Of a stretch of DNA of 64,000 nucleotides, positions 30,408-40,869 are shown piece after piece (position 1 is the first letter of the stretch; each line of letters opens with the position of its first letter). The DNA is from Streptomyces antnestii (lineage in GTDB: Bacteria > Actinomycetota > Actinomycetes > Streptomycetales > Streptomycetaceae). The stretch is taken from positions 58,169 through 122,168 of the forward strand of contig NZ_RZYA01000027.1 of assembly GCF_004005495.1 (NCBI RefSeq), read 5' to 3'. Below the pieces are notes generated by a model. It saw only the letters and a list, made by a program, of their open reading frames with translations. It did no database searches and was not told the DNA's origin. The position numbers and the translations under genes are program-made.

Positions 30408-30767
30408 GTGAACGCGTATGCGCCCATCCTCGTACTGGGAGCCCTCGGGGCAGGCTTTGCGATCTTCTCCGTGGTCATGGCCACGCTTATCGGTCCAAAG
30501 CGGTACAACCGGGCGAAGCTTGAAGCCTACGAGTGCGGCATTGAGCCGACCCCCACGCCGGCCGGCGGCGGGCGCTTCCCCATCAAGTACTACCTGACGG
30601 CGATGCTCTTCATCGTCTTCGACATCGAGATCGTCTTCCTCTACCCCTGGGCCGTCACCTTCGACGCCCTGGGTGTTTTCGGGCTCGTGGAGATGCTGCT
30701 CTTCGTGCTCACCGTCTTCGTCGCGTACGCGTACGTATGGCGGCGCGGCGGCCTGGAATGGGACTGA
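30408..30767 (+). CDS. nuoA: NuoA, NADH:quinone oxidoreductase subunit A
   Basis: A 119-residue membrane subunit with three transmembrane helices. The family loop YECGIEPTPTPAGGGRFPIK after helix 1 and FDIEIVFLYPWAV in helix 2 are diagnostic. It belongs to the proton-pumping membrane arm of complex I. GTG 30408 follows two GGAG sequences. First gene of nuoA-N; a Rex/CRP-type site lies about 100 bases upstream. Confidence 0.97.
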   Translation: MNAYAPILVLGALGAGFAIFSVVMATLIGPKRYNRAKLEAYECGIEPTPTPAGGGRFPIKYYLTAMLFIVFDIEIVFLYPWAVTFDALGVFGLVEMLLFVLTVFVAYAYVWRRGGLEWD

Positions 30768-30780
30768 GGGGCCTTAAGCC

Positions 30781-31331
<551 letters not shown>

Positions 31332-31335
<4 letters not shown>

Positions 31336-32072
31336 GCGACGCGCACAGCGAAGGGGTCAACCCCGAGAAGGACCTCAGCGCGGCCAACCTCCCGGGGCAG
31401 CGCGGCGACCAGGGCGAGGAGATCCGCGTCCAGCGCGGCATGTTCGGCGCGAACAACGGCGGCGACACCTCGGGTTACGGCGGCCTCGTCCGCTCGGTCC
31501 GGCTGCCGGGCGCCGCCTCGCGGCCGTACGGCGGCTGGTTCGACGAGGTCGCGGACGAGCTGGAGGGGGCCCTGGAGGAACAGGGCCTCGTCCCCGAGAA
31601 CGCCATCGCGAAGACCGTCGTCGACCGCGACGAGATCACCTTCCACATCGAGCGCGAGTACCTGGTGCGCGTCGCCCACACCCTGCGCGACGACCCGGCC
31701 CTGCGCTTCGAGCTCTGCACGGGCGTCAGCGGAGTGCACTACCCGGACGACAAGGGCCGCGAGCTGCACGCCGTCTACCACCTGCGCTCGATCACCCACA
31801 ACCGGCTGATCCGCCTCGAGGTCAGCGCCCCCGACGCGGATCCGCACGTCCCCTCGCTCGTCGCCGTCTACCCGACGAACGACTGGCACGAGCGCGAGAC
31901 GTACGACTTCTTCGGCCTGGTCTTCGACGGCCACCCGGCGCTGACGCGGATCATGATGCCGGACGACTGGCAGGGCTTCCCGCAGCGCAAGGACTACCCC
32001 CTCGGCGGCATCCCCGTCGAGTACAAGGGCGCCCAGATCCCGGCTCCGGACCAGCGGAGGTCGTACAGCTGA
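31332..32072 (+). CDS. nuoC: NuoC, complex I 30-kDa subunit
   Basis: A 246-residue subunit with the conserved block LVAVYPTNDWHERETYDFFG and the end DYPLGGIPVEYKGAQIPAPD. An N-terminal extension of about 60 polar residues precedes the core, which is usual in actinobacteria. GTG 31332 overlaps the nuoB stop by four bases, and its stop overlaps nuoD. It is separate from NuoD, unlike the fused NuoCD of enterobacteria. Confidence 0.96.
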
Positions 32073-33415
32073 TGTCCACTTCTTCTGCTTCTTCTTCTGC
32101 TTCGTCGGCGTCGCCTCGGGAGACGACCGAGGGGACCGTGTACACGGTCACCGGCGGCGACTGGGACGAGGTCGTCCAGTCCGCGGCCAAGGCCGACGAC
32201 GAGCGCATCATCGTCAACATGGGCCCGCAGCACCCGTCCACGCACGGCGTGCTCCGCCTGATCCTGGAGATCGACGGCGAGACGGTCACCGAGGCCCGCT
32301 GCGGCATCGGCTACCTGCACACCGGCATCGAGAAGAACCTCGAGTACCGCACGTGGACGCAGGGCACCACGTTCGTGACGCGCATGGACTATCTGACGCC
32401 GTTCTTCAACGAGACGGCGTACTGCCTCGCGGTCGAGAAGCTCCTCGGCATCGAGAACGAGATCCCCGACCGGGCGTCGATCATCCGGGTGCTCCTCATG
32501 GAGCTGAACCGGATGTCCTCGCACCTCGTCGCCATCGCCACCGGCGGCATGGAACTCGGCGCCACGACGATCATGATCTACGGCTTCCGTGATCGTGAAC
32601 TGATTCTCGACATCTACGAACTCATCACCGGCCTGCGCATGAACCACGCGTACATCCGGCCCGGCGGACTCGCCCAGGACCTGCCGCCCGGCGCGGTGGA
32701 CCAGATCCGCGAGTTCGTGAAGAAGATGACGAAGAACCTTCCCGAGTACGACAAGCTCGCCACCGGGAACCCCATCTTCAAGGCCCGTATGCAGGACGTC
32801 GGCTATCTCGACCTCACCGGCTGCATGGCCCTCGGCGCCACCGGGCCGATCCTGCGCTCGGCCGGCCTCCCGCACGACCTGCGCAAGGCCCAGCCGTACT
32901 GCGGCTACGAGAACTACGACTTCGAGATCCCGACCGCCGACAGCTGCGACTCCTACGGGCGTTTCCTGGTCCGCCTGGAGGAGATGCGCCAGTCGCTGCG
33001 CATCGTCGAGCAGTGCCTGGACCGGCTCGCCCCGGGCCCGGTCATGGTCGAGGACAAGAAGATCGCCTGGCCGGCGCAGCTCGCGCTCGGCCCGGACGGC
33101 CTCGGCAACTCGCTCGACCACATCAAGAAGATCATGGGCACCTCCATGGAGGCCCTGATCCACCACTTCAAGCTGGTGACCGAGGGCTTCCGGGTCCCCG
33201 CCGGGCAGGCGTACGCCGCCGTCGAGTCACCCAAGGGGGAGCTCGGGGTGCACGTCGTGTCCGACGGGGGTACCCGTCCCTACCGGGTCCACTACCGCGA
33301 CCCGTCCTTCACCAACCTGCAGGCCATGGCGGCGATGTGCGAGGGCGGCCAGGTCGCCGACGTCATCGTCGCCGTCGCGTCCATCGACCCCGTGATGGGA
33401 GGCGTCGACCGGTGA
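32072..33415 (+). CDS. nuoD: NuoD, complex I 49-kDa subunit
   Basis: A 447-residue subunit forming part of the quinone-binding site with NuoB. Motifs include NMGPQHPSTHGVLRL, GYLHTGIEKNLEYRTW and the C-terminal end VIVAVASIDPVMGGVDR. The first 15 residues are almost all Ser and Ala (SSASSSASSAS), encoded by a TCTTCTGC-type repeat. It starts in a TGATG overlap with nuoC. Confidence 0.97.
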   Translation: MSTSSASSSASSASPRETTEGTVYTVTGGDWDEVVQSAAKADDERIIVNMGPQHPSTHGVLRLILEIDGETVTEARCGIGYLHTGIEKNLEYRTWTQGTTFVTRMDYLTPFFNETAYCLAVEKLLGIENEIPDRASIIRVLLMELNRMSSHLVAIATGGMELGATTIMIYGFRDRELILDIYELITGLRMNHAYIRPGGLAQDLPPGAVDQIREFVKKMTKNLPEYDKLATGNPIFKARMQDVGYLDLTGCMALGATGPILRSAGLPHDLRKAQPYCGYENYDFEIPTADSCDSYGRFLVRLEEMRQSLRIVEQCLDRLAPGPVMVEDKKIAWPAQLALGPDGLGNSLDHIKKIMGTSMEALIHHFKLVTEGFRVPAGQAYAAVESPKGELGVHVVSDGGTRPYRVHYRDPSFTNLQAMAAMCEGGQVADVIVAVASIDPVMGGVDR

Positions 33416-34215
33416 CCACCACTCCTTCCGATCAGGGCCAGGGCGTCAGCCTGGGCATGCCCCAACTGCCCGCGCCCGACTACCCGGACGACGTACGAGC
33501 CAGGCTCGAGACGGACGCGCGCGAGATCATCGCCCGCTACCCGGACTCCCGCTCCGCGCTCCTCCCGCTGCTGCACCTCGTGCAGTCGGAGGAGGGATAC
33601 GTGACGCGCACGGGCATGCGGTTCTGCGCGGACATGCTGGGCCTGACCACGGCCGAGGTGACCGCGGTCGCGACGTTCTACACGATGTACCGCCGCAAGC
33701 CGAGCGGCGACTACCAGGTCGGCGTCTGCACCAACACGCTGTGCGCCGTCATGGGCGGCGACGCCATCTTCGAGGCACTCCAGGAGCACCTGGGCGTCGG
33801 CAACGGCGGGACCACCGAGGACGGCAAGATCACCCTCGAGCACATCGAGTGCAACGCGGCCTGCGACTTCGCTCCCGTCGTGATGGTCAACTGGGAGTTC
33901 TTCGACAACCAGACCCCGGGCAGCGCGAAGCGTCTCGTCGACGACCTGCGCGCGGGCGCCCAGGTCGAACCCACCCGCGGCGCGCCCCTGTGCACGTACA
34001 AGGAGACCGCGCGGATCCTCGCCGGATTCCCTGACGAGCGGCCGGGCGCCGTCGAGGCGAGCGGCAGCGCGGGCCCCGCCTCCCTCATCGGGCTGCGCCT
34101 CGCCAAGGGGGAGGCCGCCCCCGCGCGCGTGGTGCACCCGCGTACCTCGGGCCCCCAGGACGTCACGCCGAACGACGAGCCGGAGACCGGCCAGGCCACC
34201 GAGGAGGGGGAGTGA
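33412..34215 (+). CDS. nuoE: NuoE, complex I 24-kDa subunit with extended C-terminus
   Basis: A 267-residue thioredoxin-like subunit carrying the N1a [2Fe-2S] cluster with ligands Cys106, Cys111, Cys147 and Cys151 (GVCTNTLCAVMGG and ECNAACDFAP). The C-terminal stretch of about 80 residues after PLCTYKETARILAGFP is Ala/Pro/Gly-rich and absent from E. coli NuoE (about 166 residues). It is probably disordered. GTG start overlaps the nuoD stop. Confidence 0.95.
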   Translation: MTTTPSDQGQGVSLGMPQLPAPDYPDDVRARLETDAREIIARYPDSRSALLPLLHLVQSEEGYVTRTGMRFCADMLGLTTAEVTAVATFYTMYRRKPSGDYQVGVCTNTLCAVMGGDAIFEALQEHLGVGNGGTTEDGKITLEHIECNAACDFAPVVMVNWEFFDNQTPGSAKRLVDDLRAGAQVEPTRGAPLCTYKETARILAGFPDERPGAVEASGSAGPASLIGLRLAKGEAAPARVVHPRTSGPQDVTPNDEPETGQATEEGE

Positions 34216-35570
34216 TGACCTTGGCAGCCGAGATCGACAACAACGACACCAGCCCCGAGAAGCTGCTGGCGCCGGTGCTCTCCGCGTTCTGGGACGAGGA
34301 GAAGTCCTGGTCCCTCGACGTCTACCGACGGCACGACGGCTACGAGGGCCTGCGCAAGGCGCTCGCCATGTCGCCGGACGACCTCATCGCCTATGTGAAG
34401 GACTCCGGCCTCCGCGGGCGCGGTGGCGCCGGCTTCCCCACCGGCATGAAGTGGCAGTTCATCCCGCAGGGCGACGGCAAGCCTCACTATCTTGTTGTCA
34501 ACGCCGACGAGTCGGAGCCGGGGACCTGCAAGGACATCCCGCTCCTCTTCGCGAACCCGCACAGCCTCATCGAGGGCATCGTCATCGCGTGCTACGCGAT
34601 CCGTTCGTCGCACGCGTTCATCTATCTGCGGGGTGAGGTCGTCCCCGTGCTGCGCAGGCTGCACGAGGCCGTGCGCGAGGCGTACGCGGCGGGCTTCCTC
34701 GGCGAGAACATCCTGGGCAGCGGACTCGACCTCGAACTCACGGTGCACGCGGGCGCGGGCGCGTACATCTGTGGTGAAGAGACCGCACTGCTCGACTCGC
34801 TCGAAGGCCGCCGTGGCCAGCCGCGACTTCGTCCCCCCTTCCCTGCCGTCGCGGGCCTCTACGCGTGCCCCACTGTTGTCAACAACGTCGAGTCCATCGC
34901 GTCGGTTCCCGCGATCCTGAACCGGGGCAAGGACTGGTTCAAGTCGATGGGCAGCGAGAAGTCCCCGGGCTTCACGCTCTACTCGCTCAGCGGGCACGTC
35001 ACCAACCCCGGCCAGTACGAGGCGCCGCTCGGCATCACGCTGCGCCAGCTCCTCGACATGAGCGGCGGCATCCGGCCGGGCCACCGCCTCAAGTTCTGGA
35101 CCCCGGGCGGCAGTTCGACCCCGATGTTCACCGACGAGCACCTCGACGTGCCCCTCGACTACGAGGGCGTCGGTGCCGCGGGCTCGATGCTCGGCACCAA
35201 GGCGCTCCAGTGCTTCGACGAGACGACGTGCGTCGTGCGCGCGGTCACGAGGTGGACCGAGTTCTACGCCCACGAGTCCTGCGGCAAGTGCACTCCGTGC
35301 CGTGAAGGGACGTACTGGCTCGTGCAGTTGCTGCGCGACATCGAGGCCGGCAAGGGCTCGATGAGTGACCTCGACAAGCTGAACGACATCGCCGACAACA
35401 TCAACGGCAAGTCGTTCTGCGCGCTCGGTGACGGCGCCGCGTCCCCGATCTTCTCCTCGCTCAAGTACTTCCGCGAGGAGTACGAGCAGCACATCACGGG
35501 CAAGGGCTGCCCCTTCGACCCCGCCAAGTCGACCGCTTGGGCGGACCAGCGCACGGAGGTGAACGCATGA
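34215..35570 (+). CDS. nuoF: NuoF, complex I 51-kDa NADH-binding subunit
   Basis: A 451-residue flavoprotein that accepts hydride from NADH onto FMN. The glycine-rich NADH site is GRGGAGFPTGMKW; the FMN site includes NADESEPGTCKD; GAGAYICGEETALLDSLEG follows; and the N3 [4Fe-4S] ligands are in ESCGKCTPCREG plus a later Cys in SFCALGD. ATG 34215 overlaps the nuoE stop; GTG 34212 just before it would add one residue. Confidence 0.97.
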   Translation: MTLAAEIDNNDTSPEKLLAPVLSAFWDEEKSWSLDVYRRHDGYEGLRKALAMSPDDLIAYVKDSGLRGRGGAGFPTGMKWQFIPQGDGKPHYLVVNADESEPGTCKDIPLLFANPHSLIEGIVIACYAIRSSHAFIYLRGEVVPVLRRLHEAVREAYAAGFLGENILGSGLDLELTVHAGAGAYICGEETALLDSLEGRRGQPRLRPPFPAVAGLYACPTVVNNVESIASVPAILNRGKDWFKSMGSEKSPGFTLYSLSGHVTNPGQYEAPLGITLRQLLDMSGGIRPGHRLKFWTPGGSSTPMFTDEHLDVPLDYEGVGAAGSMLGTKALQCFDETTCVVRAVTRWTEFYAHESCGKCTPCREGTYWLVQLLRDIEAGKGSMSDLDKLNDIADNINGKSFCALGDGAASPIFSSLKYFREEYEQHITGKGCPFDPAKSTAWADQRTEVNA

Positions 35571-38065
35571 CGGTAACCACAGGCGCTCCCTCCGGGGGCG
35601 GCGAGGCGGCGGTGCCGCCGGAAGATCTCGTCTCGCTGACCATCGACGGCATCGGGATCAGCGTGCCCAAGGGCACCCTGGTCATCCGCGCCGCCGAACA
35701 GCTCGGCATCGAGATCCCCCGCTTCTGCGACCACCCCCTGCTCGACCCCGCCGGCGCCTGCCGTCAGTGCATCGTCGAGGTCGAGGGCCAGCGCAAGCCG
35801 ATGGCGTCCTGCACCATCACCTGCACCGACGGCATGGTGGTCAAGAGCCAGCTCACCTCGCCCGTCGCCGAGAAGGCGCAGCGCGGTGTGATGGAGCTGC
35901 TGCTCATCAACCACCCGCTGGACTGCCCGGTCTGCGACAAGGGCGGCGAGTGCCCCCTGCAGAACCAGGCGATGTCGCACGGCCAGGCCGACTCCCGCTT
36001 CGACGGGAAGAAGCGGACGTACGAGAAGCCGGTCGCGATCTCGACGCAGGTGCTGCTCGACCGCGAGCGGTGCGTGCTGTGCGCGCGCTGCACCCGGTTC
36101 TCGAACCAGATCGCCGGCGACCCGATGATCGAGCTGATCGAGCGCGGCGCGCTCCAGCAGGTCGGCACCGGTGAGGGCGACCCCTTCGAGTCGTACTTCT
36201 CCGGGAACACCATCCAGATCTGCCCGGTCGGCGCGCTGACCTCGGCGGCGTACCGATTCCGTTCGCGCCCGTTCGACCTCGTGTCCTCGCCGTCGGTGTG
36301 CGAGCACTGTGCGGGCGGCTGTGCCACTCGTACCGACCACCGGCGCGGCAAGGTCATGCGCCGCCTGGCGGCCAACGACCCCGAGGTCAACGAGGAGTGG
36401 ATCTGCGACAAGGGACGCTTCGGCTTCCGTTACGCGCAGAAGCCCGACCGGCTGACCACGCCGCTCGTCCGCAACTCCGACGGTGTTCTGGAGCCCGCCT
36501 CCTGGCCCGAGGCGCTGGAGATCGCCGCCCGGGGACTCACCTCGGCCCGTGGCCGTGCCGGGGTCCTCACCGGCGGCCGGCTCACCGTCGAGGACGCGTA
36601 CGCGTACAGCAAGTTCGCGCGCGTGGCGCTCGACACGAACGACATCGACTTCCGCGCGCGCGTGCACAGCAGTGAGGAGGCCGACTTCCTGGCCTCGCAG
36701 GTCGCAGGGCGCGGGCGTGACCTCGACGGCGTCGGCGTCACGTACACCTCCCTGGAGAAGGCGCCCGCCGTCCTTCTCGTCGGGATCGAGTCCGAGGAGG
36801 AGGCGCCCGGCGTCTTCCTGAAGCTGCGCAAGGCGTGGCGCGGGCACGGCCAGCGGACGTTCGGGCTCGCCCCGTTCGCCACCCGGGGTCTGGAGAAGGC
36901 GGGCGGCACGCTGCTGCCGGCCGCGCCGGGCACCGAGACGGAGTGGCTGGACGCGCTCGCCTCCGGCTTCGGCCTGGAGGACGGCGGCGCGGAGGCGTCC
37001 GAGGCGCTGCGCGCCGAAGGCGCCGTCATCGTCGTCGGCGAACGGCTCGCCTCCGTACCGGGCGCCCTGACCGCCGTCGTACGGGCCGCGACCGCGACCG
37101 GCGCCCAGCTGGTGTGGATTCCGCGCCGGGCCGGGGAGCGCGGCGCGATCGAGGCGGGCGCCCTGCCGTCGCTGCTGCCCGGCGGACGCCCGGCCACCGA
37201 CCCGCGCGCTCGGGAGGAGGTCGCCGCCGCTTGGGGCGTGTCCGAACTCCCGCACCGCTACGGGCGCGACATGGGCCAGATCGTCGAGGCGGCCGCCGGC
37301 GGCGAGCTGCGGGCGTTGGTCGTCGCCGGTGTCGAGGTCGCGGACCTGCCGGACCCGGCACGCGCGCGTGAGGCACTGCGCGAGGTCGCGTTCGTCGTCT
37401 CCCTGGAGCAGCGCCCCAGCGAGGTCACGGACCGCGCGGACGTCGTCTTCCCGATCGCCGCGGTCGCCGAGAAGGCGGGCACGTTCCTCAACTGGGAAGG
37501 CAGGGCACGCCTCTTCGAGGCCGCGCTCAAGCCCGACCACATGACCCGCACCCTGGCGCCCACCGACGCGCGGGTGCTCCAGATGCTCGCTGACTCCATG
37601 GACGTGCACCTGGGACTGCCTGATCTGCGGTCCGCGCGCGGGGAGCTGGACCGGCTCGGCGGCTGGACCGGGCCGCGCGCGACGGAGCCCCTGGAGACGT
37701 CGGTGCAGCCGCCGCGGCCCGCCAGTGGTGAGGCCGTTCTCGCGGGGCACCGGCTCCTGCTCGACCAGGGCCGCCTCCAGGAGGGCGACGACGCGCTCGC
37801 CGGGACGCGGCACGCGGCCCACGCGCGCGTGTCCGCCGCCACGGCCTCCGAGGCGGGCGTCAAGGACGGTGACGTACTCGCCGTCACCGGACCGGCCGGG
37901 ACGGTGCGACTGCCGCTCCAGGTCACTGAGATGCCGGACCGCGTCGTGTGGCTCCCGTTGAACTCCACCGGCGGGGGCGTCGCCTCCGACACGGGAGCGG
38001 TGCCCGGCGAACTCGTCCGGATCGGTCCCGCGGGCATCGACGAGGCCAAGGAGGTGCAGTCATGA
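35567..38065 (+). CDS. nuoG: NuoG, complex I 75-kDa iron-sulfur subunit
   Basis: An 832-residue subunit with the N-terminal [2Fe-2S] ligands Cys54, Cys65, Cys68 and Cys82, the HPLDCPVCDKGGECPLQ block, a [4Fe-4S] motif RCVLCARCTRF, and the extra N7-type CEHCAGGC...WICDKGRF set. The C-terminal molybdopterin-oxidoreductase-like domain has no catalytic cofactor function here. It starts in an ATGA overlap with nuoF and its stop overlaps nuoH. Confidence 0.96.
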   Translation: MTVTTGAPSGGGEAAVPPEDLVSLTIDGIGISVPKGTLVIRAAEQLGIEIPRFCDHPLLDPAGACRQCIVEVEGQRKPMASCTITCTDGMVVKSQLTSPVAEKAQRGVMELLLINHPLDCPVCDKGGECPLQNQAMSHGQADSRFDGKKRTYEKPVAISTQVLLDRERCVLCARCTRFSNQIAGDPMIELIERGALQQVGTGEGDPFESYFSGNTIQICPVGALTSAAYRFRSRPFDLVSSPSVCEHCAGGCATRTDHRRGKVMRRLAANDPEVNEEWICDKGRFGFRYAQKPDRLTTPLVRNSDGVLEPASWPEALEIAARGLTSARGRAGVLTGGRLTVEDAYAYSKFARVALDTNDIDFRARVHSSEEADFLASQVAGRGRDLDGVGVTYTSLEKAPAVLLVGIESEEEAPGVFLKLRKAWRGHGQRTFGLAPFATRGLEKAGGTLLPAAPGTETEWLDALASGFGLEDGGAEASEALRAEGAVIVVGERLASVPGALTAVVRAATATGAQLVWIPRRAGERGAIEAGALPSLLPGGRPATDPRAREEVAAAWGVSELPHRYGRDMGQIVEAAAGGELRALVVAGVEVADLPDPARAREALREVAFVVSLEQRPSEVTDRADVVFPIAAVAEKAGTFLNWEGRARLFEAALKPDHMTRTLAPTDARVLQMLADSMDVHLGLPDLRSARGELDRLGGWTGPRATEPLETSVQPPRPASGEAVLAGHRLLLDQGRLQEGDDALAGTRHAAHARVSAATASEAGVKDGDVLAVTGPAGTVRLPLQVTEMPDRVVWLPLNSTGGGVASDTGAVPGELVRIGPAGIDEAKEVQS

Positions 38066-39444
38066 TCCCGCTCGCTCTCGAAGACCTCTCGCTTTTCGGC
38101 CGCGACCCCTGGTGGCTGGTCGTGATCAAGGCGGTCTTCTGCTTCGCCTTCCTGATGGTGACCGTGCTGTTCTCCATCGTGTGGGAGCGCAAGGTCGTCG
38201 CCTGGATGCAGCTGCGCATCGGCCCCAACCGGCACGGCCCCTGGGGCATGCTCCAGTCGCTCGCCGACGGCATCAAGCTGATGCTGAAGGAAGACGTCGT
38301 CGTCAAGCGCGCCGACAAGGTGGTCTACATCCTGGCGCCGGTCGTCGCCGCGATCCCGGCCTTCATGGCGATCGCCGTGATCCCCTTCGGGCCCTCGGGC
38401 AACGAGGTGTCGATCTTCGGCCACCGTACGACGATGCAGCTCACCGACCTGCCGATCGCGATGCTCTACATCCTCGCGGTCGCCTCGGTCGGCATCTACG
38501 GGATCGTGCTCGCGGGTTGGAGTTCCGGATCGACCTACCCCTTGCTGGGTGGTCTGCGGTCCTGCGCGCAGATGATCTCGTACGAGATCGCGATGGGCGC
38601 CGCGTTCGCCTCGGTGTTCCTCTACTCGGGTTCGATGTCGACCTCGGAGATCGTCGCCCAGCAGCACGACCGCTGGTACATCGTGCTCCTGCCGGTCTCG
38701 TTCCTGATCTACATCATCACGATGGTCGGCGAGACGAACCGCGCACCCTTCGACATGCCGGAGTCCGAGGGCGACCTCGTCGGCGGCTTCAACACCGAGT
38801 ACTCGTCGATCAAGTTCGCCCTGTTCATGCTCGCCGAGTACGTGAACATGGTGACGGTCTCGGCCGTGTCGGTGACGCTCTTCCTGGGCGGCTGGCGGGC
38901 CCCGTGGCCGGTGTCCACCTTCTGGGAGGGCGCGAACCACGGCTGGTGGCCGATGCTCTGGTTCGTCATCAAGGTCCAGCTCCTGCTGTTCTTCTTCATC
39001 TGGCTGCGCGGCACGCTCCCGCGCGTGCGCTACGACCAGCTGATGAAGCTCGGCTGGAAGGTCCTCATCCCGGTCTCGGTGGTCTGGCTGATGCTCGTCG
39101 CCACCGTGCGGACGCTGCGGAACCAGAACTACGACTTCGCCTCGATCGCCCTGTACGTGGGCGGCGGTGTACTCACCCTGCTGCTGCTCTCGTTCGTCGT
39201 CGACATCTTCAGGGACCGCGGCGGCAAGGAACGTGCGGAGCGCGAGGCGGCCGCGGAGCCCGCGGCCTTCGACCCGATGGCGGGCGGCTTCCCGGTCCCG
39301 CCGCTGCCCGGCCAGACCCCGCCGGCTGTGCCGCGCCGACGCCCGCGCAGGGAGCGGGAGTTGATTGTCAGTGGCGGGCCGGATACTGCCAGTGACGGAA
39401 CTGATGACGGTTCTCGTGACGGAAAGGAGGCGTCCCATGGCTGA
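38062..39444 (+). CDS. nuoH: NuoH, complex I membrane subunit
   Basis: A 460-residue subunit with eight to nine helices that joins the peripheral arm and the quinone channel. Hallmarks are WERKVVAWMQLRIGPNRHGP, SYEIAMG and GETNRAPFDMPESEGDLVGG. The C-terminal tail of about 80 residues (PPLPGQTPPAVPRRRPRRER onward) is polar and low-complexity, a usual actinobacterial extension. It overlaps nuoI by 8 bases. Confidence 0.97.
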   Translation: MIPLALEDLSLFGRDPWWLVVIKAVFCFAFLMVTVLFSIVWERKVVAWMQLRIGPNRHGPWGMLQSLADGIKLMLKEDVVVKRADKVVYILAPVVAAIPAFMAIAVIPFGPSGNEVSIFGHRTTMQLTDLPIAMLYILAVASVGIYGIVLAGWSSGSTYPLLGGLRSCAQMISYEIAMGAAFASVFLYSGSMSTSEIVAQQHDRWYIVLLPVSFLIYIITMVGETNRAPFDMPESEGDLVGGFNTEYSSIKFALFMLAEYVNMVTVSAVSVTLFLGGWRAPWPVSTFWEGANHGWWPMLWFVIKVQLLLFFFIWLRGTLPRVRYDQLMKLGWKVLIPVSVVWLMLVATVRTLRNQNYDFASIALYVGGGVLTLLLLSFVVDIFRDRGGKERAEREAAAEPAAFDPMAGGFPVPPLPGQTPPAVPRRRPRRERELIVSGGPDTASDGTDDGSRDGKEASHG

Positions 39445-40048
39445 GGAGTCGACGGAGGGCGGGCAGATCAAGCCCGGTTTCCAGAATCCCGTGGCCGGCT
39501 TCGGCGTGACCTTCAAGGCCATGTTCAAGAAGCGGCTGACGGAGCAGTACCCGGAGCAGCCCAAGACCACGGCCCCGCGCTTCCACGGCCGGCACCAGCT
39601 CAACCGTCATCCGGACGGCCTGGAGAAGTGCATCGGCTGTGAGCTCTGCGCGTGGGCCTGTCCCGCGGACGCGATCTACGTGGAGGGCGCGGACAACACC
39701 GACGAGGAGCGCTACTCGCCGGGCGAGCGGTACGGCCGCGTCTACCAGATCAACTACGCCCGCTGCATCCTGTGCGGCCTGTGCATCGAGGCGTGCCCCA
39801 CGCGCGCGCTGACGATGACGAACGAGTTCGAACTCGCCGACAGCAGCCGCGAGAACCTGATCTACACCAAGGAGCAGCTGCTCGCCGGCCTGGAGGAGGG
39901 CATGGTCGACACGCCTCACTCGATCTTCCCCGGTACGGACGAACAGGACTACTACCGGGGCCTGGTGACCGAGGCCGCGCCCGGCACGGTGCGTCAGGTG
40001 GCCGTATCCAAGGGCGAGAAGCCGGAACCCGAGGGGGCGGGCGCATGA
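39437..40048 (+). CDS. nuoI: NuoI, complex I ferredoxin-like subunit
   Basis: A 203-residue subunit with two [4Fe-4S] clusters (N6a and N6b): CIGCELCAWACP (Cys65, 68, 71, 75) and CILCGLCIEACP (Cys110, 113, 116, 120). The ATG at 39437 follows AAAGGAGG. Its stop overlaps the nuoJ start (ATGA). Confidence 0.98.
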   Translation: MAEESTEGGQIKPGFQNPVAGFGVTFKAMFKKRLTEQYPEQPKTTAPRFHGRHQLNRHPDGLEKCIGCELCAWACPADAIYVEGADNTDEERYSPGERYGRVYQINYARCILCGLCIEACPTRALTMTNEFELADSSRENLIYTKEQLLAGLEEGMVDTPHSIFPGTDEQDYYRGLVTEAAPGTVRQVAVSKGEKPEPEGAGA

Positions 40049-40869
40049 CTCAGCTCGCCGCCGCAGCCACTCTTTCTGCTGGGACCTCCACGGGTGAGGC
40101 CTTCCAGTTCTGGGTTCTCGGCACCTTCGCGGTGCTCGGCGCCCTGTGCACGGTCCTGATGAAGAAGGCGGTGCACAGTGCGCTGTGCCTCGCCGGGACC
40201 ATGATCGTCCTGGCGATCTTCTACCTGGCCAACGGCGCCTACTTCCTGGGCGTCGTCCAGATCATCGTCTACACCGGCGCGATCATGATGCTGTTCCTCT
40301 TCGTGGTCATGCTCGTCGGCGTCACCGCAGCGGACTCCCTGAAGGAGACCATCAAGGGCCAGCGCTGGCTGGCCCTGCTGTGCGGCCTCGGCTTCGGGAT
40401 CCTGCTGATCGCGGGCATCGGGAACGCGTCGCTCCACCATTTCAACGGCCTCGGCAAGGCGAACGCCGGGGGGAACGTGCAGGGCCTGGCAGCCCTCCTC
40501 TTCACGAACTACGTCTTCGCCTTCGAGATCACCGGCGCCCTGCTCATCACGGCCACCCTCGGAGCGATGGTGCTCACGCACCGCGAGCGCACCGAGCGGG
40601 CCAGGACGCAGCGCGAGCTGGCCGAGCAGCGCGTGCGCGAGGGCAAGCACCTGCCGCCGCTGCCCGCCCCCGGTGTCTACGCCCGGCACAACGCGGTGGA
40701 CATCGCGGGCCTGCTCCCCGACGGCACCCCGTCCGAGCTCACGGTCAACAGGACGCTGCGCCAGCGCGGTCAGATCCGCGACGTGTCGGCCGAGGCGCTC
40801 GGCGATCTGAAGGCCCTGGAGCAGCGCTCTGCCGAGCGCCTTGAGAGGCCCGAGGAGGCGTCGAAGTGA
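40045..40869 (+). CDS. nuoJ: NuoJ, complex I membrane subunit
   Basis: A 274-residue subunit with five helices in the first 185 residues (ALCLAGTMIVLAIFYLANGA, VVQIIVYTGAIMMLFLFVVM). The last 90 residues (RERTERARTQRELAEQRVRE ...) are charged, largely helical and cytosolic, and are absent from enterobacterial NuoJ. It overlaps nuoI and nuoK. Confidence 0.95.
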   Translation: MTQLAAAATLSAGTSTGEAFQFWVLGTFAVLGALCTVLMKKAVHSALCLAGTMIVLAIFYLANGAYFLGVVQIIVYTGAIMMLFLFVVMLVGVTAADSLKETIKGQRWLALLCGLGFGILLIAGIGNASLHHFNGLGKANAGGNVQGLAALLFTNYVFAFEITGALLITATLGAMVLTHRERTERARTQRELAEQRVREGKHLPPLPAPGVYARHNAVDIAGLLPDGTPSELTVNRTLRQRGQIRDVSAEALGDLKALEQRSAERLERPEEASK

